A stretch of 64,000 bases of DNA from Negativicutes bacterium (GTDB taxonomy: Bacteria > Bacillota_C > Negativicutes > Sporomusales_B > JARLHX01), in NCBI GenBank assembly GCA_031292035.1, contig JARLHX010000277.1:1-64000 (forward strand), written 5' to 3'. The notes beneath the pieces are model-generated. The model did not search any database and was not told the DNA's origin. It was given only the letters and a program-made list of their open reading frames with translations. Numbering within the stretch: position 1 is the stretch's first letter; each line of letters starts with the position of its first letter. A program made the translations under genes and the position numbers. This document shows positions 25,637 to 34,904 of the stretch, one piece after another.

Positions 25637-27199
25637 CTAAGCGGCTTCTGGCAGCTTGGCCTGCCGCCTTACATCGACGCACCGGTCATCGACCCGGGGC
25701 GAAAGCACCGGGTGTTGTCTGATAAAATCAGCCAGAGTATCACGCAGGGGAATGTAGGTGTCCACCATATTCTTGCCTTGCCCGAACATGGTGAATTGAT
25801 CGCCGCCCCCAGCCATAAAATCATTGGTGACCACCTTATAGGTCCGATCGGCAGCCAGCGGCGTTCCGTCCGCCAGGGTCACCGCAAGAATTCTTCTCTC
25901 AGGCGGCAGGGACGAATCAAAAGTCACCTTGAGCCCCGAATACTGGACCATGCCGATTTTTGTGCTGAATAACCCATGCTCTAGCACCTGCATGATTTGC
26001 TCCCCAGTCATGTCCACCGTGACCAGGGTATTGTCAAAGGGGGCCACTTCATAAAGATTACCCATAGTGATAGGTCCGGCCGTGATGCTGGTTCGCAGAC
26101 CGCCGGCGTTCTGAAAGGCAATGTCGGCGCCTGTGGCTTGCCTCATAATATCGCTGGTCCACTGTCCCAGAAGAGACGATGCCAGTCCCTCGCGGTCGTG
26201 CGCCAGGACCACGTCCGTCCTGCCAAGAACCAGATTCTTGACTGGGGCAATTTCCTGCTGAGCCTTACCGACAATGGCCTCCACCGCCGGGTCGGCGGTC
26301 AGTCCCGCAGTCGGCAGGGCGGTCACCGCGGCGTTCGCGAACAGCACTTGATGGCTGCTTTTCTTATAAAGTATATCGATCTCACCCACGGCCCGGCCGG
26401 AATACAGCGCCTGAACCACTGGAATCCCGTTGACCTCACCGGCCACCCACTGATGGGAGTGTCCGGATACGACAGCTGCCAGCGCCGGTTCTTTCGCCGC
26501 CAGCACCGCGGCGTCATCGCTGACGTTTCCTTCACCATCCATATAGCCGGCCAAATGGGTCAGGGCGACAATCAGATCGACATGTTGTCTTGCCAATTCA
26601 GGCAGCAGGCCATGCACCGTAGAGGCCGGATCACCAAAGTCGAATGCGGCTACCACTTTGGCACTGGATTTATAAGCGGTTTCAGGAGTTGCCACACCAA
26701 TGACGGCAATGCGCAGACCGCAACGCTCCACGATGGTATAAGGCTTGACAAAAGCCGCGGTCTTGCCGGTGGCCCTGTCGACCACGTTGGCGGCCAGATA
26801 GGGAAAAGACGATTCACTGATGCGCTTTTTAAGTACCGCGACGCCCCAATCAAATTCATGGTTGCCCAGCACCATGGCGTCGAAGCCGATGGAATTCATC
26901 ACTTCCACCACGGTTTTTCCGCCGAGAAGATTAGAGTCCGGCGTGCCCTGAAACATATCGCCGGCACTCAAAACCAGCGTTCCGCTTGGATTGTGGCTTT
27001 TCATCGTTCGAATATACTGAGCCAATTTGGCCGCACCGGGATTCTTTCCGTTTTCCAGCAGGGCCCCATGAAAATCATTGACCGTCAAAATCTGAATCCC
27101 CACCAGATTAGCCGCACTTTCTTCAGCCGCCGCTCCGCCAAAAGGAATGAGCAACAATATAGCAAGCGAAAGAATTGTGCTCCGCCAAAACATTTTCAC
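25637..27199 (-). CDS. Exported 5'-nucleotidase/UshA-family phosphoesterase
   Basis: 520 aa. A signal peptide (FWRSTILSLAILLLIPFGGA, cut near AAAEE) is followed by a metallophosphatase domain with NDFHGALL, GNHEFDWG and VSGHSH metal sites. A C-terminal 5'-nucleotidase substrate domain follows (FQNAGGLRTSITAG, TNDFMAGGGDQFTMFG). It removes phosphate from extracytoplasmic nucleotides or UDP-sugars. Start taken as GTG 27199 with GGGAGGGG seven nt before; the ATG two codons on is also possible. Confidence 0.9.
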   Translation of the reverse strand: MKMFWRSTILSLAILLLIPFGGAAAEESAANLVGIQILTVNDFHGALLENGKNPGAAKLAQYIRTMKSHNPSGTLVLSAGDMFQGTPDSNLLGGKTVVEVMNSIGFDAMVLGNHEFDWGVAVLKKRISESSFPYLAANVVDRATGKTAAFVKPYTIVERCGLRIAVIGVATPETAYKSSAKVVAAFDFGDPASTVHGLLPELARQHVDLIVALTHLAGYMDGEGNVSDDAAVLAAKEPALAAVVSGHSHQWVAGEVNGIPVVQALYSGRAVGEIDILYKKSSHQVLFANAAVTALPTAGLTADPAVEAIVGKAQQEIAPVKNLVLGRTDVVLAHDREGLASSLLGQWTSDIMRQATGADIAFQNAGGLRTSITAGPITMGNLYEVAPFDNTLVTVDMTGEQIMQVLEHGLFSTKIGMVQYSGLKVTFDSSLPPERRILAVTLADGTPLAADRTYKVVTNDFMAGGGDQFTMFGQGKNMVDTYIPLRDTLADFIRQHPVLSPRVDDRCVDVRRQAKLPEAA

Positions 27200-27238
27200 A
27201 AAATACCCCTCCCTAAAATCAAGGCCACCCTGTGATAG

Positions 27239-27266
27239 ATTTCCCGCCGCCACATGCTTTTCCTGC
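27239..27266 (-). promoter_or_regulatory. GCAGG-N17-GAA element upstream of the 5'-nucleotidase gene
   Basis: Minus strand: GCAGGA, 17 nt, GAAATCTATCAC; about 40 nt before the GTG. Confidence 0.45.
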
Positions 27267-27300
27267 CTGACTTATGATGTCCACGGCAGCAGCCCCCTAA

Positions 27301-27331
27301 GAAAAAAACTCCAGGATTACTCCTGGAGTTT
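27301..27331 (-). terminator. Terminator of the nitroreductase gene
   Basis: Minus-strand AACTCCAGGAGTAATCCTGGAGTT followed by TTTTTCTTAG, 12 nt past the stop. Confidence 0.85.
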
Positions 27332-27343
27332 ATCATTCCGTAT

Positions 27344-28006
27344 TTAGTTGGGTTTCGGATAACCTACTGTGGTTCCTAAAATAATTCTCTGATCAGGCCG
27401 CAGCTTCATCACTTTACCGAGTGCATCTTTATCAATAAACAGGCGCGGGACCGAAACCAACCCTTCGGACGTGCAGAACAATGCGGCGTTTTGGGCGATA
27501 AAGCCCACATCCACATAAGCGATATACATTTTTTCGACTTCATCCTTGGTCCAATTAATTTTGGCAAAATCGGCAACATAGATCAGATTGACCGGAGCGG
27601 TGGCCACATAAGCTTGCATCCCGGCATTTTTGCGGAAATCCCCAGCTGCGACAGAGAGCAGCTCATGGTTTTTCGGCTCATAGAGATAAACACCCTCGGC
27701 CATGACCACATAGATGTCATATTCCTGCACATTTTTAGCCGAAGGCGCAGTCCTCCGCCCGTCAGAGCGGGTAATGCCATCAGCGGCCCAGAGCAGGTTG
27801 GACAGATCCTGGAGGGAAAGGGGAGTGCTGGCGTATTCGCGCATCGATTTTCTATCCTGCAATACCTGCATCAACGGACGTCCTTTGTCGGTTTCGGGGG
27901 GAACGAGTTTAATGTCAGCCAAATCCTGGGCGCTGGCTGTATTCATTGCCAGGCTAATCACAAACACAAAACTCAGTAACAGAAGGAAACTAACCATTTT
28001 TTTCAT
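27344..28006 (-). CDS. Exported SagB-type nitroreductase family protein
   Basis: 220 aa. A clear signal peptide (KKMVSFLLLLSFVFVISLAM..TASAQD) precedes an FMN-binding nitroreductase-like domain of the SagB/ThcOx type: RKSMREYASTPLSLQDLSNL, LLWAADGITRSDGRRTAPSA, and a C-terminal RIILGTTVGYPK. Most relatives are cytoplasmic oxidases or nitroreductases, so export is notable; Tat motifs are absent. ATG at 28006 with GAGGTGCAGC. It lies 201 nt after hutI on the same strand with no terminator seen between, so read-through from the hut operon is possible. Role unknown. Confidence 0.82.
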   Translation of the reverse strand: MKKMVSFLLLLSFVFVISLAMNTASAQDLADIKLVPPETDKGRPLMQVLQDRKSMREYASTPLSLQDLSNLLWAADGITRSDGRRTAPSAKNVQEYDIYVVMAEGVYLYEPKNHELLSVAAGDFRKNAGMQAYVATAPVNLIYVADFAKINWTKDEVEKMYIAYVDVGFIAQNAALFCTSEGLVSVPRLFIDKDALGKVMKLRPDQRIILGTTVGYPKPN

Positions 28007-28207
28007 GCTGCACCTCATTCTATTTTTTTTACAAGACCGAAATTCCTGCCCAGCAACCAGCTGAGCTGCCGCGCGACGTGATTTCTCCGCCCCTGCCGAA
28101 TCTCACATTCTAGCTCACTATTGTTTCGTGCCGCCGCGACAGAAATCCTTTTTCTGCCAGCCCGTGGGGAAGACAAATTGCACTTCCTTCTCTGCATCCA
28201 GGTGATG

Positions 28208-29464
28208 TTAACGGCAGTCCCCACCTCTGGCCAAAACGACAGCCCCGTTCTTGACCACTGTGTTGACTAGATTGACTCCCCAGTGGTAGAAAATAAACTC
28301 CAGGTCGGGGGCATCCCAAATGACCAGATCAGCCTGTTTACCTGGCTCGATGCTGCCGACACTTGTAGCGCGATCAATGGCCGCAGCTGCATTCAGGGTC
28401 ACGGCGGTCAGCACCTCTTCCGGCGTCAGCCGGTATTTCAGGCAGGCTATGGTCATCGGCGTCTGCAGTGACTCGGTGGGACAGGAACCGGGGTTGAAGT
28501 CGGTAGCTACCGCCACCGGAATCCCGAGGTCGATCATGACCCGGGCCCGGGCAAACGCCTCATTAAGGTAAAATGACGTGCCAGGCAGCAACACGGCAAT
28601 GGTGCCAGACCTGGCCATTGCCGCCAAGCCTGCATCGCTGGCGTGAATCAGATGTTCGGCCGAAAGGGCGCCGATTTCTCCGGCCAGCCCGGCGCCACCC
28701 AAGGCAGTGATCTCGTCAGCGTGAATTTTCGGTTTGAGGCCGTGATGTTTGCCGCATTCGAGGATCTGGCGCGACTGGACTAGATCAAAAACACTGTCTT
28801 CACAGAAAACATCACAGAACTCAGCCAGACCCCGCCGACTCACCGCCGGGATCATCTCATCACAGACAAGCTCGACATAGTCCTGTTTACGATTTTTATA
28901 CTCTTCCGGAACGGCGTGGGCCCCCATAAAGGTCGGCACAAGGTCGAGCGGCTGGCATGCCTGCAGTTGGGCCACCGCCTCTAGCGACTTGATTTCATCA
29001 GCTGTCGTCAGCCCATAACCGCTTTTCACTTCGCAGGTGGTGGTTCCATGGGCCAGCATTACCGCCAGCGACCGTTTCCCAGCCGTGACCAGCTCGGCCA
29101 AAGAAGCCTCCCGGGTCCTCTTTACAGTATGAAGTATCCCGCCACCCTGATTCAGAATGTCGAGATAACTCAGCCCGCGTAGCTTAAGAGCCAGTTCCCG
29201 CTGCCGCCAGCCGCTGAAAACGAGGTGGGTGTGAGCATCCACCAACCCGGGCGTAACCAGCGACCCGCCGGCATCAATGACTTTATCGGCTTCCTTCAGC
29301 CTCCCGGACGCCGCTGCGCTGGCGCCGATCTCAACAATCGTCCTGCCGTCAATAAACACATAAGCATCTTTCATCAGGGTGATCTGCCCCTGCTTCCGGC
29401 CACTCAGGGGAGCAGTGCCCTTTGGCGTGGCCAGTAGGCCAATATTGGTGATGATGGTTTTCAT
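28208..29464 (-). CDS. hutI: Imidazolonepropionase
   Basis: 418 aa amidohydrolase that opens imidazolone-5-propionate to N-formimino-glutamate, step three of histidine breakdown. Motifs: GLVDAHTHLVFSGWRQ (metal HxH), GGGILHTVKRTREA, KIHADEI, HLIHASDAG and DFNPGSCPTESL. Usual length. Last of the hut genes, 21 nt after ftcD. Confidence 0.95.
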   Translation of the reverse strand: MKTIITNIGLLATPKGTAPLSGRKQGQITLMKDAYVFIDGRTIVEIGASAAASGRLKEADKVIDAGGSLVTPGLVDAHTHLVFSGWRQRELALKLRGLSYLDILNQGGGILHTVKRTREASLAELVTAGKRSLAVMLAHGTTTCEVKSGYGLTTADEIKSLEAVAQLQACQPLDLVPTFMGAHAVPEEYKNRKQDYVELVCDEMIPAVSRRGLAEFCDVFCEDSVFDLVQSRQILECGKHHGLKPKIHADEITALGGAGLAGEIGALSAEHLIHASDAGLAAMARSGTIAVLLPGTSFYLNEAFARARVMIDLGIPVAVATDFNPGSCPTESLQTPMTIACLKYRLTPEEVLTAVTLNAAAAIDRATSVGSIEPGKQADLVIWDAPDLEFIFYHWGVNLVNTVVKNGAVVLARGGDCR

Positions 29465-29485
29465 ATTCCGCCTCGCTAACCTGTG

Positions 29486-30391
29486 CTATTCGCTCTGGAG
29501 GAGGTAGTTCTCCAGCACCTGTTTTTCCGCGCTAAACCCTTCCAACTGCAGATAATACTTTGCTGAGTCGATCAGGGCATTGGCCGGGGTAAGGCCGACG
29601 ATTTCGCTGCCCACGATGTTTACCCCATAGCGCCTTGCTTCGACCCTCACCAACTCAAACACCCGGTACAGCGGCGTCTTTTCAAAATTGGTCATGTTGA
29701 TCGATACCTGGGCCAGATTGCGGTCTTCCAGCATGACGCCGATCGCTTTGACAAATTTCAGACCGCCACTGCTCTCGCGGATGACCTTGGCAATCTCTTT
29801 GGCGACATTCAGGTCGCTGGTATCCAGGTTAATGTTATAGGCCACCAGCGGCATGCGGGCGCCAACCGCCACCACGCCGGCTGTTGGATGGATTGCTTTT
29901 TCGCCATAATCAGGCTGCCACTCCGCCTGACTGAGTTTAGCAGCCATCTTCTCGAATTCGCCGCGGCGGATGTCGGCCAGATTTCGCCGGGCCGGGCTGG
30001 ACGCCGCCTCCTCGTACAAAAAGACCGGGACAGCCAGTTCTGCGGCGATCCGGGCGCCGACCCCCTGGGAAAGGGCGACACACTCCTGCATGGTCATATT
30101 TTTGACCGGCACGAAGGGAATGACATCCACCGCTCCCATCCGGGGGTGCTCGCCTTTATGGGTGGTCATGTCAATCAATTCTACCGCTTTTTGCGCGGCT
30201 AAAAAGGCCGCCACCGCCGCCCCTTCCGGGGTGCCGACAAAGGTAAACACACTCCGGTTGTGGCTCTGGTCGGCGGAATAGTCCAGCAGGATAACCCCCG
30301 GAACCGCCTTGATTGTCGCGACAATGGCTTCAATAACCTCCGGCCGGCGACCTTCACTAAAATTCGGAATACATTCAACTAATTTTGCCAT
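29486..30391 (-). CDS. ftcD: Glutamate formimidoyltransferase
   Basis: 301 aa monofunctional form. It moves the formimino group from formiminoglutamate to tetrahydrofolate, releasing glutamate. Recognised by the start VECIPNFSEGRRPEVIEAIV, LDYSADQSHNRSVFTFVGTP, MGAVDVIPFVPV and GIMLEDRNLAQVSINMTNF-like segment. The cyclodeaminase half found in animal FtcD is absent and no separate fchA is in view. This makes the pathway the folate-linked variant, feeding one-carbon units, instead of HutG/HutF. Confidence 0.95.
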   Translation of the reverse strand: MAKLVECIPNFSEGRRPEVIEAIVATIKAVPGVILLDYSADQSHNRSVFTFVGTPEGAAVAAFLAAQKAVELIDMTTHKGEHPRMGAVDVIPFVPVKNMTMQECVALSQGVGARIAAELAVPVFLYEEAASSPARRNLADIRRGEFEKMAAKLSQAEWQPDYGEKAIHPTAGVVAVGARMPLVAYNINLDTSDLNVAKEIAKVIRESSGGLKFVKAIGVMLEDRNLAQVSINMTNFEKTPLYRVFELVRVEARRYGVNIVGSEIVGLTPANALIDSAKYYLQLEGFSAEKQVLENYLLQSE

Positions 30392-30412
30392 TTTGTTCCC
30401 TCACTCCTGTTT

Positions 30413-32449
30413 TTACTGGCCCCGTTTCTGAAAGGCCTGACTGACTAAATTGCTGACAAGGGTGTCTGCCGGAATATAGGGCAAAGTAACATGCCCCTGA
30501 CCGGCATAATTTTTGTTGAATTCGACACAAGTCGTGATGGAGTTGGTATTGCGGGCCCAGGCCCGCCGGGCTACACCGCCCATAACATCCCACAACATCG
30601 CCGCCTTTATCGTATTGTCCACCCGCTCACTGCCGTCCAGCACCAGCCCGAAGCCGCCGTTGACAGCCTTGCCGATACCCACGCCGCCGCCGTTGTGCAG
30701 CGCCACCAGGCTCATACCCCGGGCGGCATTGCCGGCAAAACACTGGGTGGCCATATCAGCCATCACATTGCTGCCATCCTTAATGTTCGCCGTCTCCCGG
30801 AATGGCGAGTCGGTGCCGCCAGTGTCGTGATGATCGCGGCCCAGCATAACCGGACCGATTTCGCGGGTGCGGACCATTTGGTTGAATTTCAGGGCGATTT
30901 TCATCCGCCCTTCGGCGTCCTGATAAAGAATCCGGGCCTTGGTGCCAACCACCAGCTTGTTTTTTGCGGCATCCCTGATCCAGATGTAGTTGTCCCGGTC
31001 CTGACCCCGGCGGGTGGGATCGATACAGTCCATAGCCGCTTGGTCGGTCTTAGCCAGGTCCTCCTCCTTGCCACTGAGACAGACCCAACGGAAGGGCCCG
31101 TAGCCGTAGTCAAAAAGCTCCGGCCCCATAATGTCCTCCACATAGGAAGGAAAGACGAAACCGTCTTTTTCGTCCACACCGTTTCTGGATATTTCCTTTA
31201 CCCCGGCGTCATACACTGCCTTCATGAAGGAATTGCCGTAGTCGAAAAAGTAGCTGCCCGCGCCAACCAGTGTCCGGATCAATTCGAAATGGCGCCGCAG
31301 GCTCTTGTCGACCAGGGCGATGAATTTGGCCCGATCGCCGGCTAACAGGGCGGTACGTTCTTCGAAGGTTATCCCCTGCGGACAGTAGCCGCCGCTATAG
31401 GCCACATGGCAGGAAGTCTGGTCGGACAGCAGGTCGATTTTGACATTGTTATTGGCGGCATACTCCAATAGATCGACAATATTGCCGTAATAAGCGATTG
31501 ATATCGGCTCGCGCTTTGCCTGATACTCCCCGGCCAGCCGGAAGACCTCAGGCAAATCGGCGGAATAGGCGGTAATCCAGCCCTGCTCGTGACGGGTCTT
31601 GATCCGGGAGAGGTCGACTTCGGCAATGACACCCACCCCGCCGGCAATCTCCATGGCCTTGGACTGGGCGCCACTCATCCCCCCGAGTCCTGAGCTGACA
31701 AACAGCTTGCCTCGCAAGTCACCGTCGCTTACTACCCCCAGTTTTTGCCGTCCAGCGGTGAGCAGGGTGTTGAACGTACCGTGGACGATGCCCTGCGGCC
31801 CGATATACATCCAGCCGCCAGCCGTCATCTGGCCGTAGTTGGCCACCCCCATCTGCTCGGCGATTTCCCAGTCTTCCTGATTGTCGAACATGCCAATCAT
31901 AAGGGCATTGGTAATGATAACCCGGGGAGCGTCCGGCCGGGAAGGAAACAGTCCCAGTGGGTGGCCGGACTCGATTACCAAAGTCTGCTGCTGGGTCATC
32001 ACCTGCAGATACTTCTGGATCAGCCGGTACTGCAGCCAGTTCTGGCAGACCTGGCCGGTTTCGCCGTAGGTGGTAAGTTCATAGGGATAAAGGGCAACAT
32101 CAAAATCCAGGTTGTTATCAATCATTACCTGGAAGGCTTTTCCTTCGAGACAGTTGCCCTGATATTCGTGGATGGGTTTACCGAAAATCCGGCCAATTGG
32201 CCGGTAGCGGTAGGCATAGACCCGGCCATATGTCAGGAGCTCTGTCAAAAACTCCGGCGCCAGCACCTCGTGATGCTCCTGGGGCACATAACGCAAGGCG
32301 TTTTTTAAGGCAACTTCTGTCTGGGCCGCAGTCAATTTAAACCCCCGGCTGGGCGCCCGGCGGATGCCTTGCTCAAATTCCGGCAGCGGGGGCAGCCCCG
32401 CATCCAGTTTTATCGTCATGGCTGCCGCAACATCGCGATTGTTCGCCAT
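30413..32449 (-). CDS. hutU: Urocanate hydratase, long type
   Basis: 678 aa NAD-dependent urocanase that converts urocanate to imidazolonepropionate. About 120 residues longer than the ~555-aa proteobacterial enzyme, matching the long type of Clostridia and Fusobacteria. Conserved features: QTLVIESGHPLGLFPSR, GGWMYIGPQGIVHGTFNT, SSGLGGMSGAQSKA, the SDQTSCHVAYSGGYCPQG active region with its cysteine, and GRDHHDTGGTDSPFRETANI. ATG at 32449; 21 nt before ftcD and 55 nt after livF. Confidence 0.95.
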   Translation of the reverse strand: MANNRDVAAAMTIKLDAGLPPLPEFEQGIRRAPSRGFKLTAAQTEVALKNALRYVPQEHHEVLAPEFLTELLTYGRVYAYRYRPIGRIFGKPIHEYQGNCLEGKAFQVMIDNNLDFDVALYPYELTTYGETGQVCQNWLQYRLIQKYLQVMTQQQTLVIESGHPLGLFPSRPDAPRVIITNALMIGMFDNQEDWEIAEQMGVANYGQMTAGGWMYIGPQGIVHGTFNTLLTAGRQKLGVVSDGDLRGKLFVSSGLGGMSGAQSKAMEIAGGVGVIAEVDLSRIKTRHEQGWITAYSADLPEVFRLAGEYQAKREPISIAYYGNIVDLLEYAANNNVKIDLLSDQTSCHVAYSGGYCPQGITFEERTALLAGDRAKFIALVDKSLRRHFELIRTLVGAGSYFFDYGNSFMKAVYDAGVKEISRNGVDEKDGFVFPSYVEDIMGPELFDYGYGPFRWVCLSGKEEDLAKTDQAAMDCIDPTRRGQDRDNYIWIRDAAKNKLVVGTKARILYQDAEGRMKIALKFNQMVRTREIGPVMLGRDHHDTGGTDSPFRETANIKDGSNVMADMATQCFAGNAARGMSLVALHNGGGVGIGKAVNGGFGLVLDGSERVDNTIKAAMLWDVMGGVARRAWARNTNSITTCVEFNKNYAGQGHVTLPYIPADTLVSNLVSQAFQKRGQ

Positions 32450-32504
32450 TTTGGTTCAACCTCCGTTCACTCTCTGTAGTCCTTTTGACTACGCCTTTCA
32501 TCCA

Positions 32505-33215
32505 TCATTCGCCTAAATAGGCCTTCACAACCTCTTCGTTGTTTTGCAGATTTTCACTGCTGTCCGCTAGGGTAATCCGGCCGGTCTTTAAGACATAGCC
32601 CCGGCCGGCATATTTCAGCGCCTTGTTCGCGTTTTGCTCGACCAGCAGCACCGTGATGCCCGCCTGGTTCAGCTGAGAAACGACCTGGAGGGAATGATTG
32701 ACCAATATAGGCATCAGGCCCATGGAAATCTCGTCGATCAAAAGCAGTTTCGGATCAGACATCAGCGCCCTGGCGATAGCCAGCATTTGCTGTTCGCCGC
32801 CGCTCATCGTTTTGGCGGCCTGGTTTTTCCGTTCCCCCAGCCGGGGATAAAGCAGATAAGCCTTTTCTATATTATCCTTCAGACGGGCAGGATCAGACAA
32901 GCTATAGCCGCCCATTTTTAGGTTTTCTTCAATCGTCAGGTCGGGAAATACCCGACGGCCTTCCGGCACATAGCCGATCCCCAGCGCCGCCCTTTGCCAG
33001 ACCGGCTGAGCGGTAATATCGCTACCAGCGTATATAACCCGGCCACCGCTGGGTTTTACCAGTCCCATAATGCATTTCATAATCGTCGATTTGCCGGCCC
33101 CGTTCGCACCCAGGATGGTGACAAATTCCCCCTGCTTTACAGTCAGGGAAACTTCGTGCAGGGCTTGGGATTTGCCGTAGTGTACAGCGACATTTTCCAG
33201 GCTAAGCACTCTCAT
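32505..33215 (-). CDS. ABC transporter ATPase, LivF type
   Basis: 236 aa. Walker A GANGAGKST, signature MSGGEQQMLAIARALM, Walker B LLIDEISMGL, H-loop region LLVEQNANKAL. LivF-type ATPase of the branched-chain amino acid (HAAT) uptake family. Start is one of two adjacent ATGs (33218 or 33215); I take the second, 3 nt after GGGGAAGG. The gene overlaps livG. Confidence 0.92.
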   Translation of the reverse strand: MRVLSLENVAVHYGKSQALHEVSLTVKQGEFVTILGANGAGKSTIMKCIMGLVKPSGGRVIYAGSDITAQPVWQRAALGIGYVPEGRRVFPDLTIEENLKMGGYSLSDPARLKDNIEKAYLLYPRLGERKNQAAKTMSGGEQQMLAIARALMSDPKLLLIDEISMGLMPILVNHSLQVVSQLNQAGITVLLVEQNANKALKYAGRGYVLKTGRITLADSSENLQNNEEVVKAYLGE

Positions 33216-33972
33216 CATCCTTCCCCAGGTAGGCCTCAATGACGCCCGGATCACACTGGACCGACGCGGGCGGTCCCTCGGCGATTTTTACACCATAGTT
33301 TAGCACAACCAGACGGTCGCACAAGGTCATGGCGATGGTCATGTTGTGCTCTACCAGCATAATGGTTGTACCGCGCGCCTTCAGTCCGGCGATAATCTGG
33401 ATAAATTCCCCTGTGGCGTCGTGGCTGAGCCCGGCGCAAGGCTCATCCAGCAGCAGCAGTACCGGGTCGAGGGCCAGCGCCCGGGCAATCTCCAGGCGGC
33501 GCATATAGCCGAGACTCAAATCGCCGGCCCGCTTGTCACAGCTGCCTGACAGCATAACAGTGGCCAGCAGGGTTTCGGCTTTGACAACATTTTCCCGGGT
33601 CATGCTGCGCCGGAATAAGCCGCCTAAACCTTGGTAGTGGCTCAATCCGAAAGCCATAACCACATTTTCCAGAACCGTCATGTCCTTGAAGAGGTGCGAT
33701 ATCTGAAAGGTCCGGGCTACGCCCAGTCGGGCGATCTCATGCGGTTTCATCCCCTGAACGGGTTCGCCGTTCAGGATAATTTGGCCGGAAGTAGGCGCAA
33801 GCGAACCCCCGATCATATTGAAGAGGGTCGTCTTGCCGGCACCGTTGGGTCCGATGATTCCCAGAGTCTGGCCGCGGGCCAGCTCGAAACTGACCTCTTC
33901 TACTGCCGTCAATCCGCCAAACTGTTTTCTTAGCTTTTTAACACTAAGAATGGTTTCTCCCTGATCAGCCAT
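33202..33972 (-). CDS. ABC transporter ATPase, LivG type
   Basis: 256 aa. Walker A GPNGAGKTT, LSLGYMRRLEIARALA as signature (LSLGY instead of the canonical LSGGQ), Walker B LLLLDEPCAGL, LVEHNM. LivG-type partner of the preceding ATPase gene. ATG shares one base with the livM stop (TGATG). Confidence 0.92.
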   Translation of the reverse strand: MADQGETILSVKKLRKQFGGLTAVEEVSFELARGQTLGIIGPNGAGKTTLFNMIGGSLAPTSGQIILNGEPVQGMKPHEIARLGVARTFQISHLFKDMTVLENVVMAFGLSHYQGLGGLFRRSMTRENVVKAETLLATVMLSGSCDKRAGDLSLGYMRRLEIARALALDPVLLLLDEPCAGLSHDATGEFIQIIAGLKARGTTIMLVEHNMTIAMTLCDRLVVLNYGVKIAEGPPASVQCDPGVIEAYLGKDDESA

Positions 33973-34883
33973 CAGGCTTCACCGCCTTCCCGCGAGTCCG
34001 GCCTTACCGCCTGCTTGGACCGGACAAAAAACACCGTGAGCCAGGTCCAGAGGTAACTTCCTTCACCTAACAGCCCTTCCGACTGGAAGCGCATCATCAG
34101 TACCAGCAGCCCGCCATAGAGCAACATGCGGTAATCGGATATGAACCGGAAGAGTTCAGGGATGAGCCCCAGGATGATTGCACCGACAAAGGCTCCCCTG
34201 AGCGTTCCCATGCCGCCTACTACAACCATTGAGAGAATGGAAATCGATGTGACAAAAGCAAAATCGCTGGAGTAGATAAAGGACATATAGTGGGCGTATA
34301 CTGCTCCGGTCACCCCGGCAATGGCGGTGCCAATAGCAAAGGCGATCACCTTGAATTTACTGACGTCGATGCCGATGGACGCCGCTGCCTCCTCGTTGTT
34401 GCGGATGCCGCTCAAAGCTAGGCCCAGCCATGAGGTTTGTATACGCCGACATAGTAAACAAATCAGCACAATCAAAATCAGAACCAGGCCCAGAAAATCG
34501 TAATTGGTCATTTCCGCGCCAAACAGTAGCGGTTTTTTCACCGCCAAACCGTATGACGCCCCCAGGTAAGGAGTGTACTGGAAAACGGCGACTGCGACAA
34601 AATTGACACCGATGGTAGTCACCGCCAAAAAATCGTTTCTAACCCGCATGCTGACCAAGCCGAGCACAATGCCGACCAAGCCTGCGACCGCGCCGGCTGC
34701 CGGCAGGGCAAGCCAAAAGCTCATTCCCAGCTTACCGGTCATAATGGCCGCAGCGTAGGCCCCGAAGCCGAAAAATGCGGCATGTCCCAGTGTCGGCTGC
34801 CCGGCATAGCCAGTAATAATATTCAAACTTAGTGCCAGCAAGACAAAAATTCCGATATTAATCGCTACTACCAATTCATACAT
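33972..34883 (-). CDS. ABC transporter permease, LivM type
   Basis: 303 aa, about nine to ten membrane spans. LLALSLNIITGYAGQPTLGHAAFFGFGAYA and the EAA-like loop GIRNNEEAAASIGIDVSKFK are typical LivM. Acts with LivH in the inner membrane. Confidence 0.93.
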   Translation of the reverse strand: MYELVVAINIGIFVLLALSLNIITGYAGQPTLGHAAFFGFGAYAAAIMTGKLGMSFWLALPAAGAVAGLVGIVLGLVSMRVRNDFLAVTTIGVNFVAVAVFQYTPYLGASYGLAVKKPLLFGAEMTNYDFLGLVLILIVLICLLCRRIQTSWLGLALSGIRNNEEAAASIGIDVSKFKVIAFAIGTAIAGVTGAVYAHYMSFIYSSDFAFVTSISILSMVVVGGMGTLRGAFVGAIILGLIPELFRFISDYRMLLYGGLLVLMMRFQSEGLLGEGSYLWTWLTVFFVRSKQAVRPDSREGGEA

Positions 34884-34904
34884 AGGCCAACACCTTTTCC
34901 TATC

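Noticed and set aside
28030..28056. GCAGGA copy of the recurrent element before the nitroreductase gene
   Set aside because: GAATGAGG comes 23 nt after GCAGGA instead of 17, so it does not meet the spacing seen in the other copies.
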